Shown: in pieces, positions 45,872 to 56,487 of the stretch
Numbering within the stretch: position 1 is the stretch's first letter
Layout: the number at the start of each line of letters is the position of its first letter
Source of the DNA: Pseudoalteromonas sp. SMS1
Lineage (GTDB): Bacteria > Pseudomonadota > Gammaproteobacteria > Enterobacterales > Alteromonadaceae
Assembly: GCF_021530565.1 (NCBI RefSeq)
Contig: NZ_JAKGBI010000005.1
Coordinates: forward strand, 124,001-188,000
DNA: 64,000 nt
Direction: 5' to 3'
Made by a program: the position numbers and the translations under genes
Notes under the pieces: model-generated
The model's database searches: none
What the model saw: the letters and a program-made list of their open reading frames with translations, nothing else
Told to the model about the DNA's origin: nothing

Positions 45872-46647
45872 GCTTTACTCTTTTCTTTATTCTCTTGAAG
45901 CTGAGGGTATCTCCAACTTACCGCCAGCCCCGTATCATATCGCAAATCGATCACATCGAGCAGAGCCCCTTCAGGGCGTTGTAATAATGGATACACATCG
46001 ATGAATCGTTGCACTCTTTTTGCTTTTTCTTGTCTACCTAAATTAAGCTCAATGCCATTTTTTAACCATAACTGCCAAGCAAACCGTTCTGATAACGCTA
46101 AGCTTGTTAATTCGAAAGAGTTTACAGCAAGCATTTCTTTTAGCTGTAAAAAAGTCTCCCATGCTTCTTTTTCACTTCCTTCAGGGCCGTACAACTGTGG
46201 TAACCCTTTGGGTAGTTTGTCGCTACTTGCTTGAAAGATAAAACCACTTTCATTGAGCAGTGAGTCGCTATTCCAAAACGCCACAGGGTTATGCTCTGTG
46301 ACATAAATTTGAATTGTATCTGGCCAGTGCTTACGAACCGAGACTGACGCAACCCAGGGCAGCGACTTGACCGATGCTTGAACAGCTTTCACATCCAACT
46401 TAAAAAAACTGCTTAACTCCGCTTTACTAATCGCGGATATAATGTCCCGCTCACTTGTATAATACGGTTCTCCAAGCACAGTTAAGGTCTTAATTTGCGC
46501 ATCTCGGTGTGCAACTAACCAGTCACTCACCCAAAAAAAGCTACGTGACAACATCAATAAAACACAAATGAAAAAGCCCATTCCTAGTATCACGGACCAG
46601 TTCCAGGTCCTTAGATTTGCTATGGCTTTTTGCAAATTTGGGCGCAT
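45868..46647 (-). CDS. ftsQ: FtsQ, division protein of the FtsQBL complex
   Basis: FtsQ, 259 residues, has a short cytoplasmic tail, one membrane segment (about 18-40) and a periplasmic POTRA domain (IKTLTVLGEPYYTSERDI) followed by the FtsQ beta domain. It links early and late divisome proteins through FtsB and FtsL. It starts one base after the ddl stop and overlaps ftsA by four bases. Confidence 0.95.
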   Translation of the reverse strand: MRPNLQKAIANLRTWNWSVILGMGFFICVLLMLSRSFFWVSDWLVAHRDAQIKTLTVLGEPYYTSERDIISAISKAELSSFFKLDVKAVQASVKSLPWVASVSVRKHWPDTIQIYVTEHNPVAFWNSDSLLNESGFIFQASSDKLPKGLPQLYGPEGSEKEAWETFLQLKEMLAVNSFELTSLALSERFAWQLWLKNGIELNLGRQEKAKRVQRFIDVYPLLQRPEGALLDVIDLRYDTGLAVSWRYPQLQENKEKSKA

Positions 46648-46648
46648 C

Positions 46649-47557
46649 TTAAACCGTTTGCTCCAAAATACGAATAACTAACTGGTCAAATGTCATGCCT
46701 TCAACTTTCGCAGCTTTTGGCACTAATGAAGTCTCAGTCATACCAGGAACTGTATTTACTTCTAATAGATAGAATTGACCGTTCGCATCTTGCATCGCAT
46801 CCACTCTGCCCCAGCCTGTCGCGCCAACCAACTCAAAAGCATGACTTGCCATAACCTGTAACTGCTCTGTAAAAGCAAGGCTAATATCTGCTGGGCAAAT
46901 ATACTCGGTTGTATTTTCTTTATACTTAGCCTCATAGTCGTAAAAGCCACGTGGAGTACGCATCTCAATAACAGGCAATGCTTTTCCATCGAGCACTGCG
47001 ACCGTAAACTCACGGCCTTCAATCCACTGTTCCACCAAAACTTGGCTATCAAATTTAAAAGCATTGTTGAGCGCTTCGGTGAGCGCGATGTCATCATCTG
47101 CTCTGGCCATCCCGACACTGGAACCTTCATGGCTTGGCTTCACCATAACAGAACCCAGTTCTTTAATAATGGCTTGCGCGTCAAAACCACTTTGCTTGTC
47201 TACCACCGCATATTTAGCAGTGCTCAACTTAGCCGACTGAAATAAGTGCTTACAGCGAATTTTATCCATCGCTAATGCACTGCCTAATACGCCACTGCCC
47301 GTATACGGTATTCCCATAAACTCTAGCGCGCCCTGAACAGTGCCATCTTCTCCCCCCCTGCCATGTAAAGCGATAAAGACTCGCTCAACTTTCAAAGACT
47401 TCAAGTCCCAAATATTTCGCTGGGCGGGATCAAAAGCAATGGCATCAACACCTTCTCGTTTTAGGGCATCAAGCACCGCTGTCCCCGATGCCAAAGACAC
47501 TTCTCGCTCAGCTGAGCTACCACCCAGTAAAACAGCTACTTTACCAAACTTGCTCAT
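46649..47557 (-). CDS. ddl: D-alanine--D-alanine ligase
   Basis: The 302-residue DdlB-type enzyme is an ATP-grasp ligase that makes D-Ala-D-Ala for MurF. Motifs are [17 protein letters not shown] (8-24), the [12 protein letters not shown] substrate loop, [11 protein letters not shown] for ATP binding, and [15 protein letters not shown] at the Mg site. The start overlaps the murC stop by four bases. The adjacency to murC and ftsQ is the usual dcw order. Confidence 0.97.
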   Translation of the reverse strand: MSKFGKVAVLLGGSSAEREVSLASGTAVLDALKREGVDAIAFDPAQRNIWDLKSLKVERVFIALHGRGGEDGTVQGALEFMGIPYTGSGVLGSALAMDKIRCKHLFQSAKLSTAKYAVVDKQSGFDAQAIIKELGSVMVKPSHEGSSVGMARADDDIALTEALNNAFKFDSQVLVEQWIEGREFTVAVLDGKALPVIEMRTPRGFYDYEAKYKENTTEYICPADISLAFTEQLQVMASHAFELVGATGWGRVDAMQDANGQFYLLEVNTVPGMTETSLVPKAAKVEGMTFDQLVIRILEQTV

Positions 47558-48990
47558 AAATTTTCTGACCTTAGTTTTTCTAGAGATAGCTCCGTCGCGG
47601 CCAATTTTTTAACTATTTGACCAATGTTGCCCGCCCCCTGAGTAATCACTAAATCATTGTCTTCGACTACATCAGCCAGTACGCTAAATAACTCGCTATG
47701 CTCGGCAATATGAATAGGCTCAACACCCCGCTGCCTTAAACTGCGACATAAAGCTTTACTATCTGCGCCAACAATTGGACTTTCACCCGCACTGTAAACA
47801 TCCAGTAAAATCAGTTGATCGACTTCAGCCAAAACCTTTACAAACTCTTCGTATAAATCTCGTGTACGAGTGTATCTATGGGGCTGATATAGCATCACTA
47901 AGCGTTTGTCAGGCCAACCAGCCCGTGCAGCTTGTATCGTCACAGCGACTTCCGAAGGGTGATGACCATAGTCATCAACCAGCATCACACATCGCTCATC
48001 GTGAGTGAAAGTGCCATAATGTTGGAAACGACGCCCGATACCCGCAAATTCTTGTAACGCATTTTGAATCGCAATGGTCTCTATATCATGGTCTTTAGCA
48101 ATGGCTATCGCAGCAGTGGCATTCAATGCATTGTGCTTACCCGGCATATTCAACTGGATATCAATACTCGACCCCGACTTATGTACTACAGTAAAACGAC
48201 AGCTGCCGACATCTTGGACATAGTTGGTCATACGGTAGTCGGCATCTTCACTTTCACCATAGGTAATCGTAGGCCTTGCGAAACGGGGTAAAAGCTCACG
48301 TACAACAGGGGAGTCAATGCAAACCACAGCTAAGCCATAAAATGGTAAATTATGGATGAATTCAATGTAGGTATCTTTCAGCTTTTCGAAGTCACCACCA
48401 TAAGTATCCATATGGTCAGCTTCAATATTTGTAATTACAGAAGCCATCGGTTGCAAGTGTAAGAAAGATGCGTCACTTTCATCAGCTTCCGCAATTAATA
48501 CATCACTTGTGCCCACTTTAGCATTACTGCCTGCACTATTAAGCAAGCCACCAATGATAAAGGTCGGATCAAGTTTTGCTTCCGCAAAAATACTCGCAAC
48601 TAAGCTGGTAGTCGTCGTTTTTCCGTGGGTACCTGCAACGGCAATACCATGCCTAAAACGCATCAACTCCGCTAACATCTCGGCTCTTCTCACCACAGGC
48701 GTGCGCGCTTGCTTGGCTGCAACAATTTCTGGGTTTGTCAGGTCAATCGCACTGGATACAACCACCACATCGGCATCTTTAACATTATTTGCATCGTGGC
48801 CAATAAATATCTCAGCACCAACTTTCAATAACCTTTGCGTCATCGCGTTTTGCGCAATGTCAGAGCCTGTGATTCGATAGCCTTCATAAGCTAACACCTC
48901 TGCAATACCGCCCATACCGGCACCACCAATCCCAATAAAGTGAATGGTGTTAATTCGTCTCATAGCTCGGCGATACTTATTTTCTTTCAC
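47554..48990 (-). CDS. murC: MurC, UDP-N-acetylmuramate--L-alanine ligase
   Basis: MurC, 478 residues, adds L-alanine to UDP-MurNAc. It has the N-terminal Rossmann motif [16 protein letters not shown] (18-33) and the ATP loop GTHGKTTTT at 120-128, with [10 protein letters not shown] in the C-terminal domain. The frame starts with GTG at 48990, with AAAGAGA five bases upstream and a 14-base overlap with murG; the ATG at 48963 (MRRINTIHF) is a possible alternative. Confidence 0.97.
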   Translation of the reverse strand: MKENKYRRAMRRINTIHFIGIGGAGMGGIAEVLAYEGYRITGSDIAQNAMTQRLLKVGAEIFIGHDANNVKDADVVVVSSAIDLTNPEIVAAKQARTPVVRRAEMLAELMRFRHGIAVAGTHGKTTTTSLVASIFAEAKLDPTFIIGGLLNSAGSNAKVGTSDVLIAEADESDASFLHLQPMASVITNIEADHMDTYGGDFEKLKDTYIEFIHNLPFYGLAVVCIDSPVVRELLPRFARPTITYGESEDADYRMTNYVQDVGSCRFTVVHKSGSSIDIQLNMPGKHNALNATAAIAIAKDHDIETIAIQNALQEFAGIGRRFQHYGTFTHDERCVMLVDDYGHHPSEVAVTIQAARAGWPDKRLVMLYQPHRYTRTRDLYEEFVKVLAEVDQLILLDVYSAGESPIVGADSKALCRSLRQRGVEPIHIAEHSELFSVLADVVEDNDLVITQGAGNIGQIVKKLAATELSLEKLRSENL

Positions 48991-50065
48991 AATTTTCTCT
49001 TTGACTCGTAATTTCTTTAATTATTTCCACTACAGTGCTCGTCGCTGACAATTGAGCACATAATTTTGCTTTTTGCGACTTTGCTTCAATAAGTGTTGGG
49101 TCACATAAGTAGGGCTCTAACAACGTCACCATATTTTGTTCATTTAATTTTGATTGGGGCATGATTAACGCTGCCCCCTGATCTACCAAAACAGTTGCGT
49201 TAAACGTTTGGTGATCATCAACCGCATGAGGCAAAGGCACAAATACAGCCATTTTTCCCGCAGCCGCAACTTCACTCACAGTAAGTGCACCAGCACGACA
49301 AATTATCATATCAGCCCATTCATAGGCTTGGTCCATATTTTCGATAAATTCATCCACTTTATATGCGAACTGACAATCACGGTAAGCCGTCGCAACAGAT
49401 TGCGCATTTCCTTTTCCACTTTGGTGCCAAATAGATAACTCTCTATGGCCAAGCTCTCGCAACGAATCAAAAATACTCGGCAACATTTCATTGAGTACTT
49501 TTGCACCCAAAGAACCACCGACAACAAGACAATTCACACTTTGCGAGACAGGCTTAGGTCTAATTTGAGTCACGGAGTTACGAATTGGATTCCCCACGAC
49601 GTCACACTTGGCTTCCGGAAACGCCCCTTTAAACGCACACAAAACACGGGTCGCTAGCTTTGCCAGCAATTTATTACTCATGCCAGCCACAGCATTTTGT
49701 TCATGGATTACGAGTGGCACCCCCGATAACTTGGCCGCAACACCTACTGGCCCAGTCACATATCCCCCCATCGTTAAAACAACATCAGGTTTATGCTTGG
49801 ATAAAATTTTTTTTGCTGCAAATACAGCTTTCAAAATCATTAGTGGCGCTTGAAACAACCTTTTTAGTCCGTTGCCTCTAAGCCCTTTAACCGTTATAAA
49901 GTCAATGTCAAAGCCGTGTTTAGGTACTACTTGCGCTTCCATTCTATCGGCAGTGCCAACCCACGAAACTTCCCAACCAGCATCTTTTAATTGCTGGGCT
50001 ACAGCGATCCCTGGGAAAATATGACCGCCCGTACCGCCAGCCGCAACCAATATTTTCTTTGTCAT
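48977..50065 (-). CDS. murG: MurG, lipid II-forming GlcNAc transferase
   Basis: MurG, 362 residues, is a GT28 membrane-associated enzyme that transfers GlcNAc from UDP-GlcNAc to lipid [20 protein letters not shown] (8-26) is the G loop, and [17 protein letters not shown] is the donor-binding motif. It overlaps ftsW by four bases and murC by 14. Confidence 0.97.
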   Translation of the reverse strand: MTKKILVAAGGTGGHIFPGIAVAQQLKDAGWEVSWVGTADRMEAQVVPKHGFDIDFITVKGLRGNGLKRLFQAPLMILKAVFAAKKILSKHKPDVVLTMGGYVTGPVGVAAKLSGVPLVIHEQNAVAGMSNKLLAKLATRVLCAFKGAFPEAKCDVVGNPIRNSVTQIRPKPVSQSVNCLVVGGSLGAKVLNEMLPSIFDSLRELGHRELSIWHQSGKGNAQSVATAYRDCQFAYKVDEFIENMDQAYEWADMIICRAGALTVSEVAAAGKMAVFVPLPHAVDDHQTFNATVLVDQGAALIMPQSKLNEQNMVTLLEPYLCDPTLIEAKSQKAKLCAQLSATSTVVEIIKEITSQRENCERK

Positions 50066-51237
50066 CGTTTACCGCCTCTTGATGTTGCTTGTCTGGTCGA
50101 CATTTTTGTTTCGAAATCGATTCTTTGCAGCAACCCAGCCGCTATCGTCATAACCAGTAAACTAGAACCACCATAAGATACAAAGGGTAAGGTAAGCCCT
50201 TTAGTTGGTAACATACCCGCACTGGCGCCCACATTCACCAAAGTTTGAAATGCAAACCAAATACCAATACCAAGTGCTAGATAACCTTCATACTCTTTGT
50301 TGGATTTTAATGCCTGCTGGCCTATTACCAATGCCCTAAACACTAAAGTACCTAGCATTAACAGCACACAGGTTACACCGATTAAGCCAAGCTCTTCCGC
50401 AATCACAGAAAAAATAAAGTCATTGTGTGCTTCGGGTAGATATTGCAGTTTTTGTACACTATTGCCCAGCCCTTGACCAAACCAACCACCTTGGCCATAG
50501 GCCATCAATGACTGGACTAACTGATAACTTCTGCCAAACGGATCTTTCCAAGGTTCTAGAAAACCCACCACCCTCGCCATACGGTACGGCTCAAAAATAA
50601 TAAGCATAATGACTAGGAATACCCCTGTCAGCATCAGGACAAAAAACTGCCATAGCTTTGCACCAGCAAGGAACAGCAATCCAACTGTTGTGACAAAAAT
50701 CACCACAACGGTTCCTAAATCAGGCTGCATTAAAATTAAAAATGCATACACAGCAAAAACCACTATTGGCTTCGCGAAACCTTTGATGTTTTCTTGCACT
50801 TCCTCGCGCTTGCGAACCAAGTAGCCTGCGATATAGCTAATAAAAAATAGTTTTGCTACTTCAGCTGCCTGTATACCAACAGGTCCCACTGGGATCCAAC
50901 GTTTGGCCCCGTTTACTTCACGGCCAATAACTAACACGACAATCAGCATGACCATGCCAAGTAACAACAAGTAGGGGTTAAAACGCTTCCACCACATCAT
51001 TGAGACAGAGGTACTCAACCAAAACAGGACCATTGCCATAAACAGAAACATGCCATGTCTGATGATAATATGGTAGGGGTTGTCATAAATGCGCTCAGCA
51101 ACCGGCATTGAAGCACTCGTTACCATCACAAAACCAACCCCAACCAGGCATAGCATCGCGTACAGCAAAGGCAAATCAAATAATGAATCGGAGCTTTTAA
51201 GTTGGAATGTGTCTTTAAAGTTGAGCGTTGCGAGCAT
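50062..51237 (-). CDS. ftsW: FtsW, SEDS-family septal peptidoglycan polymerase
   Basis: FtsW, 391 residues, has about ten membrane segments. It is a SEDS glycosyltransferase that works with FtsI. Family marks are QPDLGTVVVI, QSLMAYGQGGWFGQGLGNSVQKL...PEAHNDFIFSVIAEELGLIG, and GLTLPFVSYGGSSL near the end. It shares one base with the murD stop (TGATG). Confidence 0.97.
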   Translation of the reverse strand: MLATLNFKDTFQLKSSDSLFDLPLLYAMLCLVGVGFVMVTSASMPVAERIYDNPYHIIIRHGMFLFMAMVLFWLSTSVSMMWWKRFNPYLLLLGMVMLIVVLVIGREVNGAKRWIPVGPVGIQAAEVAKLFFISYIAGYLVRKREEVQENIKGFAKPIVVFAVYAFLILMQPDLGTVVVIFVTTVGLLFLAGAKLWQFFVLMLTGVFLVIMLIIFEPYRMARVVGFLEPWKDPFGRSYQLVQSLMAYGQGGWFGQGLGNSVQKLQYLPEAHNDFIFSVIAEELGLIGVTCVLLMLGTLVFRALVIGQQALKSNKEYEGYLALGIGIWFAFQTLVNVGASAGMLPTKGLTLPFVSYGGSSLLVMTIAAGLLQRIDFETKMSTRQATSRGGKR

Positions 51238-52559
51238 CAGAGTCCCTCTACCAATTTAGAAAACTCGTCACCCCTCACCATGTAATTAGGGTACATATCA
51301 ATACTTGCACACGCAGGCGCTAATAACACAATATCACCTGCAATAGCGTGCTTATTAGCCGCAATGACGGCTTCTTGTAACGTTGCCACTTTCGTGGCGT
51401 CATCATGTAAAGGCATAAATAAATCAGCATCTTGGCCAAAGCACACGATTGCACGGCAATAGGCCTTCAGTGGCACCACCAATGGTGCTGTATCCGCACC
51501 TTTTGCATCTCCGCCGAGTATCAAAACAATTTTGTTGCATCCATCAGCGAGACTTTCGAGTGCCGCGACGGTGGCACCAACATTGGTCGCTTTAGAATCA
51601 TTAAAATATTGAATGCCATTCACTTCTGCGACCAATTGGCAACGGTGAGAAAGGCCCCCAAATTGACCAAAAGCCTGTTCAAAGGCTTTTTTGCTAATTC
51701 CAAAAGGGCTCAAAAGCGCGATCACCGATAGCGCATTAAACTGATTGTGCTTACCTGGCATAGATAAACAGTCCACTGGTAAAAATGCTTCACCCAAAAC
51801 ACAGAAGTATGATGTGCCTTCTGACGAAGTACTAACACAGTAATCGCCTGTACTTTGTCCTACACTGCGTAAATGCTTGTGGGCCTGATAGGTTTGTGGA
51901 TCATCTTTGTTATATACCAACAAATCGGTTTGCTGATAAATACGTTTTTTAGCCGCACAGTACGCATCAAAATCGGGATACCTATCCATATGATCTTCAG
52001 TGATATTCAAGATCATTGCACTTGCACACTTTAGACTTTGGGTCGTTTCCAACTGAAAACTAGACAACTCCAACACAATAAGGTCCAAATCCTGATCCAA
52101 TAAATCGAGTACCGAAGTTCCGATATTGCCACCCAAGCCAACATTAAGACCTGCGGCTTTACATACTTCTGTTGCTAAACTAACCACCGTCGACTTGCCA
52201 TTAGAGCCCGTGACAGCCACAACCGGTTTGTCGTTAAGGCGAGCAAATAACTCCACATCGCCAATGACTTCTGTCCCTTGAGCTATCGCGTGTGCAACAT
52301 ATTGGTCGTACAGCGGGATCCCCGGGCTGATGATAATTAGATCAGTACACGTTAGAGCCGCTTCCGCGAGTGGTCCAAATACGGCTTCACATTCAGGAAC
52401 ATTGTGAGCGAGCCAGTCAGCACCGGGCGGTACCGCTCGCGTATCTACCACTTTTGGGGTAATACCGTGCTGTACCATAAAGCGTACAATCCCAAGCCCA
52501 GTAATACCTAGGCCGAGGATTGTTATATGTTGCTGCTTAAGCTTGTCTAAGTAGTTCAT
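51237..52559 (-). CDS. murD: MurD, UDP-MurNAc-L-Ala--D-glutamate ligase
   Basis: MurD, 440 residues, adds D-glutamate to UDP-MurNAc-L-Ala. The ATP loop GSNGKST is at 118-124, and FNDSKATNVGATVAAL marks the central to C-terminal domain transition. It follows mraY without a gap and overlaps ftsW by one base. Confidence 0.97.
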   Translation of the reverse strand: MNYLDKLKQQHITILGLGITGLGIVRFMVQHGITPKVVDTRAVPPGADWLAHNVPECEAVFGPLAEAALTCTDLIIISPGIPLYDQYVAHAIAQGTEVIGDVELFARLNDKPVVAVTGSNGKSTVVSLATEVCKAAGLNVGLGGNIGTSVLDLLDQDLDLIVLELSSFQLETTQSLKCASAMILNITEDHMDRYPDFDAYCAAKKRIYQQTDLLVYNKDDPQTYQAHKHLRSVGQSTGDYCVSTSSEGTSYFCVLGEAFLPVDCLSMPGKHNQFNALSVIALLSPFGISKKAFEQAFGQFGGLSHRCQLVAEVNGIQYFNDSKATNVGATVAALESLADGCNKIVLILGGDAKGADTAPLVVPLKAYCRAIVCFGQDADLFMPLHDDATKVATLQEAVIAANKHAIAGDIVLLAPACASIDMYPNYMVRGDEFSKLVEGL

Positions 52560-53642
52560 TTATCTGATCTTAAGTGTTGCCAAACCGGCCAGTACCAAAA
52601 TAAAAGAAATAATCCAAAAACGTACAATTACGCGCGGCTCAGGCCATCCTTTTAACTCATAATGATGATGGATCGGTGCCATTCGGAAAATCCGTTGACC
52701 ACGCAGTTTATAGGAGCCGACTTGTAAAATGACCGATAACGCTTCCATAACGAAGACGCCACCCATGATCACAAGCACTAGCTCTTGCCTTACTAGAATC
52801 GCAATAATGCCCAGTGCGCCGCCCAGTGCCAATGAGCCCACATCTCCCATAAAGACTTGTGCAGGATATGTATTGAACCACAAGAACCCTAAACCAGCCC
52901 CGACAATGGCCGTGCATACCACAACCAGCTCACTCGCCAAGGGTATATGAGGAATATGGAGATAATTTGAGAAATTTACGTTGCCCGTTAAATAAGCAAT
53001 AATGGCCAGTGCCGCTGCAACCAAGATGGTGGGCACTATGGCTAACCCATCCAACCCGTCGGTCAAATTTACCGCATTTGAAGTACCCACAATCACAAAG
53101 TAGCTCATTACGAGGTAAAACAATCCTAATTGAGGCAATACATCTTTGAAAAAAGGCACCACTAACGACGTTTCTGCATCTGAATTCGCGGTATAATATA
53201 AAAATGCCGCCACAGAGATTGCAATTACCGACTGCCAAAAGTATTTCCACCTCGCGATTAACCCCTTGCTGTCTTTTCTAATTACTTTTCGGTAATCATC
53301 AACAAAGCCAACAACGCCCAAGGAGCCAATAACAAACAACGTTACCCAAACATATTTATTACTTAAATCTCCCCACATTAAAGAGCTGGTAAAGATCGCC
53401 GCTAAAATCAGTAACCCACCCATTGTAGGTGTGCCAGACTTTGATAAATGCGATTCAGGGCCATCATCTCTAACCGTCTGCCCTATTTGCATACGCTGTA
53501 ACGCACGGATCAATTTAGGCCCAAAGTAGAGCGAAATGAGCAACGCTGTTAAGATCCCCAAAATCGCACGTACCGTCAGATACGAAAAAACATTGAAACC
53601 ACTGTAGTATTGCGTTAAATACTCTGCTAACCAAACTAACAT
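52560..53642 (-). CDS. mraY: MraY, phospho-MurNAc-pentapeptide transferase
   Basis: With the start at 53642 the enzyme has 360 residues, the same as E. coli MraY. It has about ten membrane segments and the catalytic aspartates in [10 protein letters not shown] and [10 protein letters not shown]. It makes lipid I from UDP-MurNAc-pentapeptide and undecaprenyl phosphate. A longer frame reaches 53741 within murF, but the ATG at 53642 overlaps the murF stop by one base (TAATG) and starts the conserved MLVWLAEYL. Confidence 0.98.
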   Translation of the reverse strand: MLVWLAEYLTQYYSGFNVFSYLTVRAILGILTALLISLYFGPKLIRALQRMQIGQTVRDDGPESHLSKSGTPTMGGLLILAAIFTSSLMWGDLSNKYVWVTLFVIGSLGVVGFVDDYRKVIRKDSKGLIARWKYFWQSVIAISVAAFLYYTANSDAETSLVVPFFKDVLPQLGLFYLVMSYFVIVGTSNAVNLTDGLDGLAIVPTILVAAALAIIAYLTGNVNFSNYLHIPHIPLASELVVVCTAIVGAGLGFLWFNTYPAQVFMGDVGSLALGGALGIIAILVRQELVLVIMGGVFVMEALSVILQVGSYKLRGQRIFRMAPIHHHYELKGWPEPRVIVRFWIISFILVLAGLATLKIR

Positions 53643-55024
53643 TATCGGTCCCCATCTACGGAATTTTTGTGGGCAGCTATCAGATCTGAAACCAATAGCT
53701 CCATTCGTGCACTTCGAGATCCTTTTACCAATACCGTACACTTTTGCGATTCATCGCGAATAAAATCAAAGAGCGCTTCGAGCATATGTTCTCGTGTCGA
53801 AAAATGACGGTTGGGTTGTTCAAACACTTCACTGGCATAGCGACTTAAAACCCCCAAAGAGAACAAGGCATCAATTCCTAATTGATGTGCGTATTCACCA
53901 ACTTCTTGATGATAAGCTCTCGCATCTTCTCCCAATTCAGCCATATCACCTAGCGCCAAAATCCGCATTCCGGGCATTTCTTTTAGTAATTCAATGGCCG
54001 CTTTTACCGACCGAACATTCGCATTGTAGGTATCATCAACAACACGTAATTCTTGCGACACATCAATGACGTTCACTCGCCCTTTTACGACATCCATATT
54101 CTGTAAGGCGGAGGCAATATCTTCGAGGGAGGCACCCAAAGGCATCGTAACTGATGCTGCAATTACAGCATTCATGACATTGTGTTTACCAGGCAGGGCT
54201 AACTTTACAGCAATAGAAGCTGTGTTCGTACACAACTGAAATGACGCACTTCCCGCATCATCAAGTTCAATGTTTTCAGCCCACACATCGTATTGTGCGT
54301 GCATTGAAAAACGTTTGACCGATTGCTCGCTAAGACCATCAATCCACATATCAGCAAACTCGCTGTCATGGTTAATGACAGCCACACCATTTGGCTTTAG
54401 CCCACTAAATATCTCACCTTTGGCTTGGCCAATGCCTTCTATCGAACCAAACCCTTCTAGATGAGAGGGTGCCACATTACACACCACAGCCACATCGGGA
54501 TTAGTCAGTTCACTGGTATAGGCAATTTCACCAATGTGATTTGCACCCAATTCAATCACCGCATACTCATCGTCCTCAGACAACCGTAGGAGAGTCAGAG
54601 GCACACCAATGTCGTTATTAAAGTTGCCTTTTGTTGCAAGCACTTTACCGCGCTTTGAGAGAATTGCGGCGGCCATTTCTTTTACGGTAGTTTTACCTAC
54701 ACTCCCCGTAATCGCGACCGTTTTTGGTGCAACTTTTTGCATCACGCTTTGGCCTAGCTTACCGAGCGCGATGCGTGTATCCGCAACGATGAACTGTACG
54801 ATATCGACATCAACAGGACGTGAGACGATGGCGGCAATTGCACCTTTCGCTTTTGCCTCTGCCACAAACTTGTGGCCATCGAAATTCGCGCCTTGTAATG
54901 CTAAAAAGACTTCATTGTTCGTTATTGTTCTTGTGTCTGTATTGATGTTGGCCACAGCCAAGTTTTGCCCACTGAAAGGGGCCTCAAGTACTTCTGCAAG
55001 CCAAGAAAAATCCATCTTGATCAT
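53642..55024 (-). CDS. murF: MurF, UDP-MurNAc-tripeptide--D-Ala-D-Ala ligase
   Basis: MurF, 460 residues, adds the D-Ala-D-Ala made by Ddl to complete the pentapeptide. The ATP loop is [13 protein letters not shown] (about 104-116), and [18 protein letters not shown] is the MurF segment of the C-terminal part. It overlaps murE by four bases and mraY by one. Confidence 0.97.
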   Translation of the reverse strand: MIKMDFSWLAEVLEAPFSGQNLAVANINTDTRTITNNEVFLALQGANFDGHKFVAEAKAKGAIAAIVSRPVDVDIVQFIVADTRIALGKLGQSVMQKVAPKTVAITGSVGKTTVKEMAAAILSKRGKVLATKGNFNNDIGVPLTLLRLSEDDEYAVIELGANHIGEIAYTSELTNPDVAVVCNVAPSHLEGFGSIEGIGQAKGEIFSGLKPNGVAVINHDSEFADMWIDGLSEQSVKRFSMHAQYDVWAENIELDDAGSASFQLCTNTASIAVKLALPGKHNVMNAVIAASVTMPLGASLEDIASALQNMDVVKGRVNVIDVSQELRVVDDTYNANVRSVKAAIELLKEMPGMRILALGDMAELGEDARAYHQEVGEYAHQLGIDALFSLGVLSRYASEVFEQPNRHFSTREHMLEALFDFIRDESQKCTVLVKGSRSARMELLVSDLIAAHKNSVDGDR

Positions 55025-56487
55025 GCACTTTCCCCCTCTAAAATTGCCTTAACCAAGCTTCTATCACAAAAGCTTAATTTTTGATTTCCGATAATTTGAT
55101 AGTCTTCATGTCCCTTGCCTGCAATCAGTACAACACTGTCTGCATCCGCCCCCTCAATGGCTGTGCGAATAGCTAAAGCTCTATCAGGTTGCACAACAGC
55201 ATACTCAGGGTTACTGAGCCCAGCCTTAATATCATGAATAATTGTTAATGGTGCTTCACTACGAGGGTTATCACTTGTAATAACTATTTTATCGGAGAAC
55301 TGCTCCGCAGCTTTGCCCATGAGTGGCCGTTTGCCTTTGTCTCTGTCCCCACCACAGCCAAAAACACAAGTTACCTTGCCGGGTACATGCTGCTGTAGTG
55401 CTTGCAATGCAAGCACCAGCGCTTCTGGCGTGTGAGCGTAATCAACTATGCAGGTTGGTTTTCCAGCAGATTTAAATGCCTGCATGCGCCCATCTACAGG
55501 TGCTAGTTTTGTTGCCGCTCGTTGCAATTGGTCGAGGTCATAGCCCTGCACCAATAGACTAGCAAATGCAGCGCACAAGTTGTAAAGGTTGAAGCGCCCA
55601 TACAACGGCGTAGACATGGATACATTTCCCCAAGCAGTGATAAGTTCGAATGCCATCCCATCTTGGTGACAGGTTACTTGATCGAAAAACACAAACCGCT
55701 CGTATTCAATATTTCGGGGGAGTTTGCCAAATACAACGCAGTCATTTAATTCAAGTTCATTCAACCACTGCTGAGCATACGCATCATCGAGATTTAACAC
55801 TTTGTGCTTGGCAGTGCTCTGCGTGAATAAACGCTTCTTAGCATCTGCATAGCTTTGCATATCGCCATGATAATCAAGGTGGTCGCGACTCAGATTGGTA
55901 AACACGGCCACATCAAAGTCCACCAACGCCGTGCGGCCTTGCACAATGCCATGAGAAGATACTTCCATAGCGACTAATTGATACTGGGCTTTTAAATCAG
56001 CAAAAATTCGTTGCAAGTCAATGGCGGATGGCGTGGTATTGTTGAGTGGGGTTAACTTACTCGGACAACCATAACCCAAGGTGCCAATCACGGCACTGTC
56101 ATCGCCACATAAGGTCGCCAAATTTGCAATCATAGACGTCGTTGTCGACTTGCCGTTAGTCCCCGTGACCCCTACTACCGCTATATTGTGACTTGGTCGC
56201 TGATAGAACTCAGCGGCAATCTCGGCAAGCTTATTTTTGAGGTTTGGGATCCTAACCACAGTGACTGCGAAATGGCCTATATCGGCTTCGCTGTCAACCA
56301 AAATACAGACAGCACCATTATCTATGGCTGCTGAGATAAACTGGTTACCATCAAGTTGATGTCCGCTTATTGCGACAAAACAATCCCCTTTGCAGACATC
56401 ACGGCTATCCAGACGCAGTGTTTGCACGTGCGTAGTTGCAATTTCAACCCCAAATTTTGCGAGCACGATGGCCAAATCACGCATCAT
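55021..56487 (-). CDS. murE: MurE, UDP-MurNAc-L-Ala-D-Glu--meso-diaminopimelate ligase
   Basis: MurE (488 residues with this start) adds the third amino acid of the stem peptide. The ATP loop is VTGTNGKSTTTSM, and the selectivity motif TSDNPRSEAP points to meso-diaminopimelate. The frame is open to 56535 inside ftsI, but the ATG at 56487 has GGAG seven bases upstream and begins MMRDLAIVLAKFG. It overlaps the ftsI end by 11 bases and murF by four. Confidence 0.97.
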   Translation of the reverse strand: MMRDLAIVLAKFGVEIATTHVQTLRLDSRDVCKGDCFVAISGHQLDGNQFISAAIDNGAVCILVDSEADIGHFAVTVVRIPNLKNKLAEIAAEFYQRPSHNIAVVGVTGTNGKSTTTSMIANLATLCGDDSAVIGTLGYGCPSKLTPLNNTTPSAIDLQRIFADLKAQYQLVAMEVSSHGIVQGRTALVDFDVAVFTNLSRDHLDYHGDMQSYADAKKRLFTQSTAKHKVLNLDDAYAQQWLNELELNDCVVFGKLPRNIEYERFVFFDQVTCHQDGMAFELITAWGNVSMSTPLYGRFNLYNLCAAFASLLVQGYDLDQLQRAATKLAPVDGRMQAFKSAGKPTCIVDYAHTPEALVLALQALQQHVPGKVTCVFGCGGDRDKGKRPLMGKAAEQFSDKIVITSDNPRSEAPLTIIHDIKAGLSNPEYAVVQPDRALAIRTAIEGADADSVVLIAGKGHEDYQIIGNQKLSFCDRSLVKAILEGESA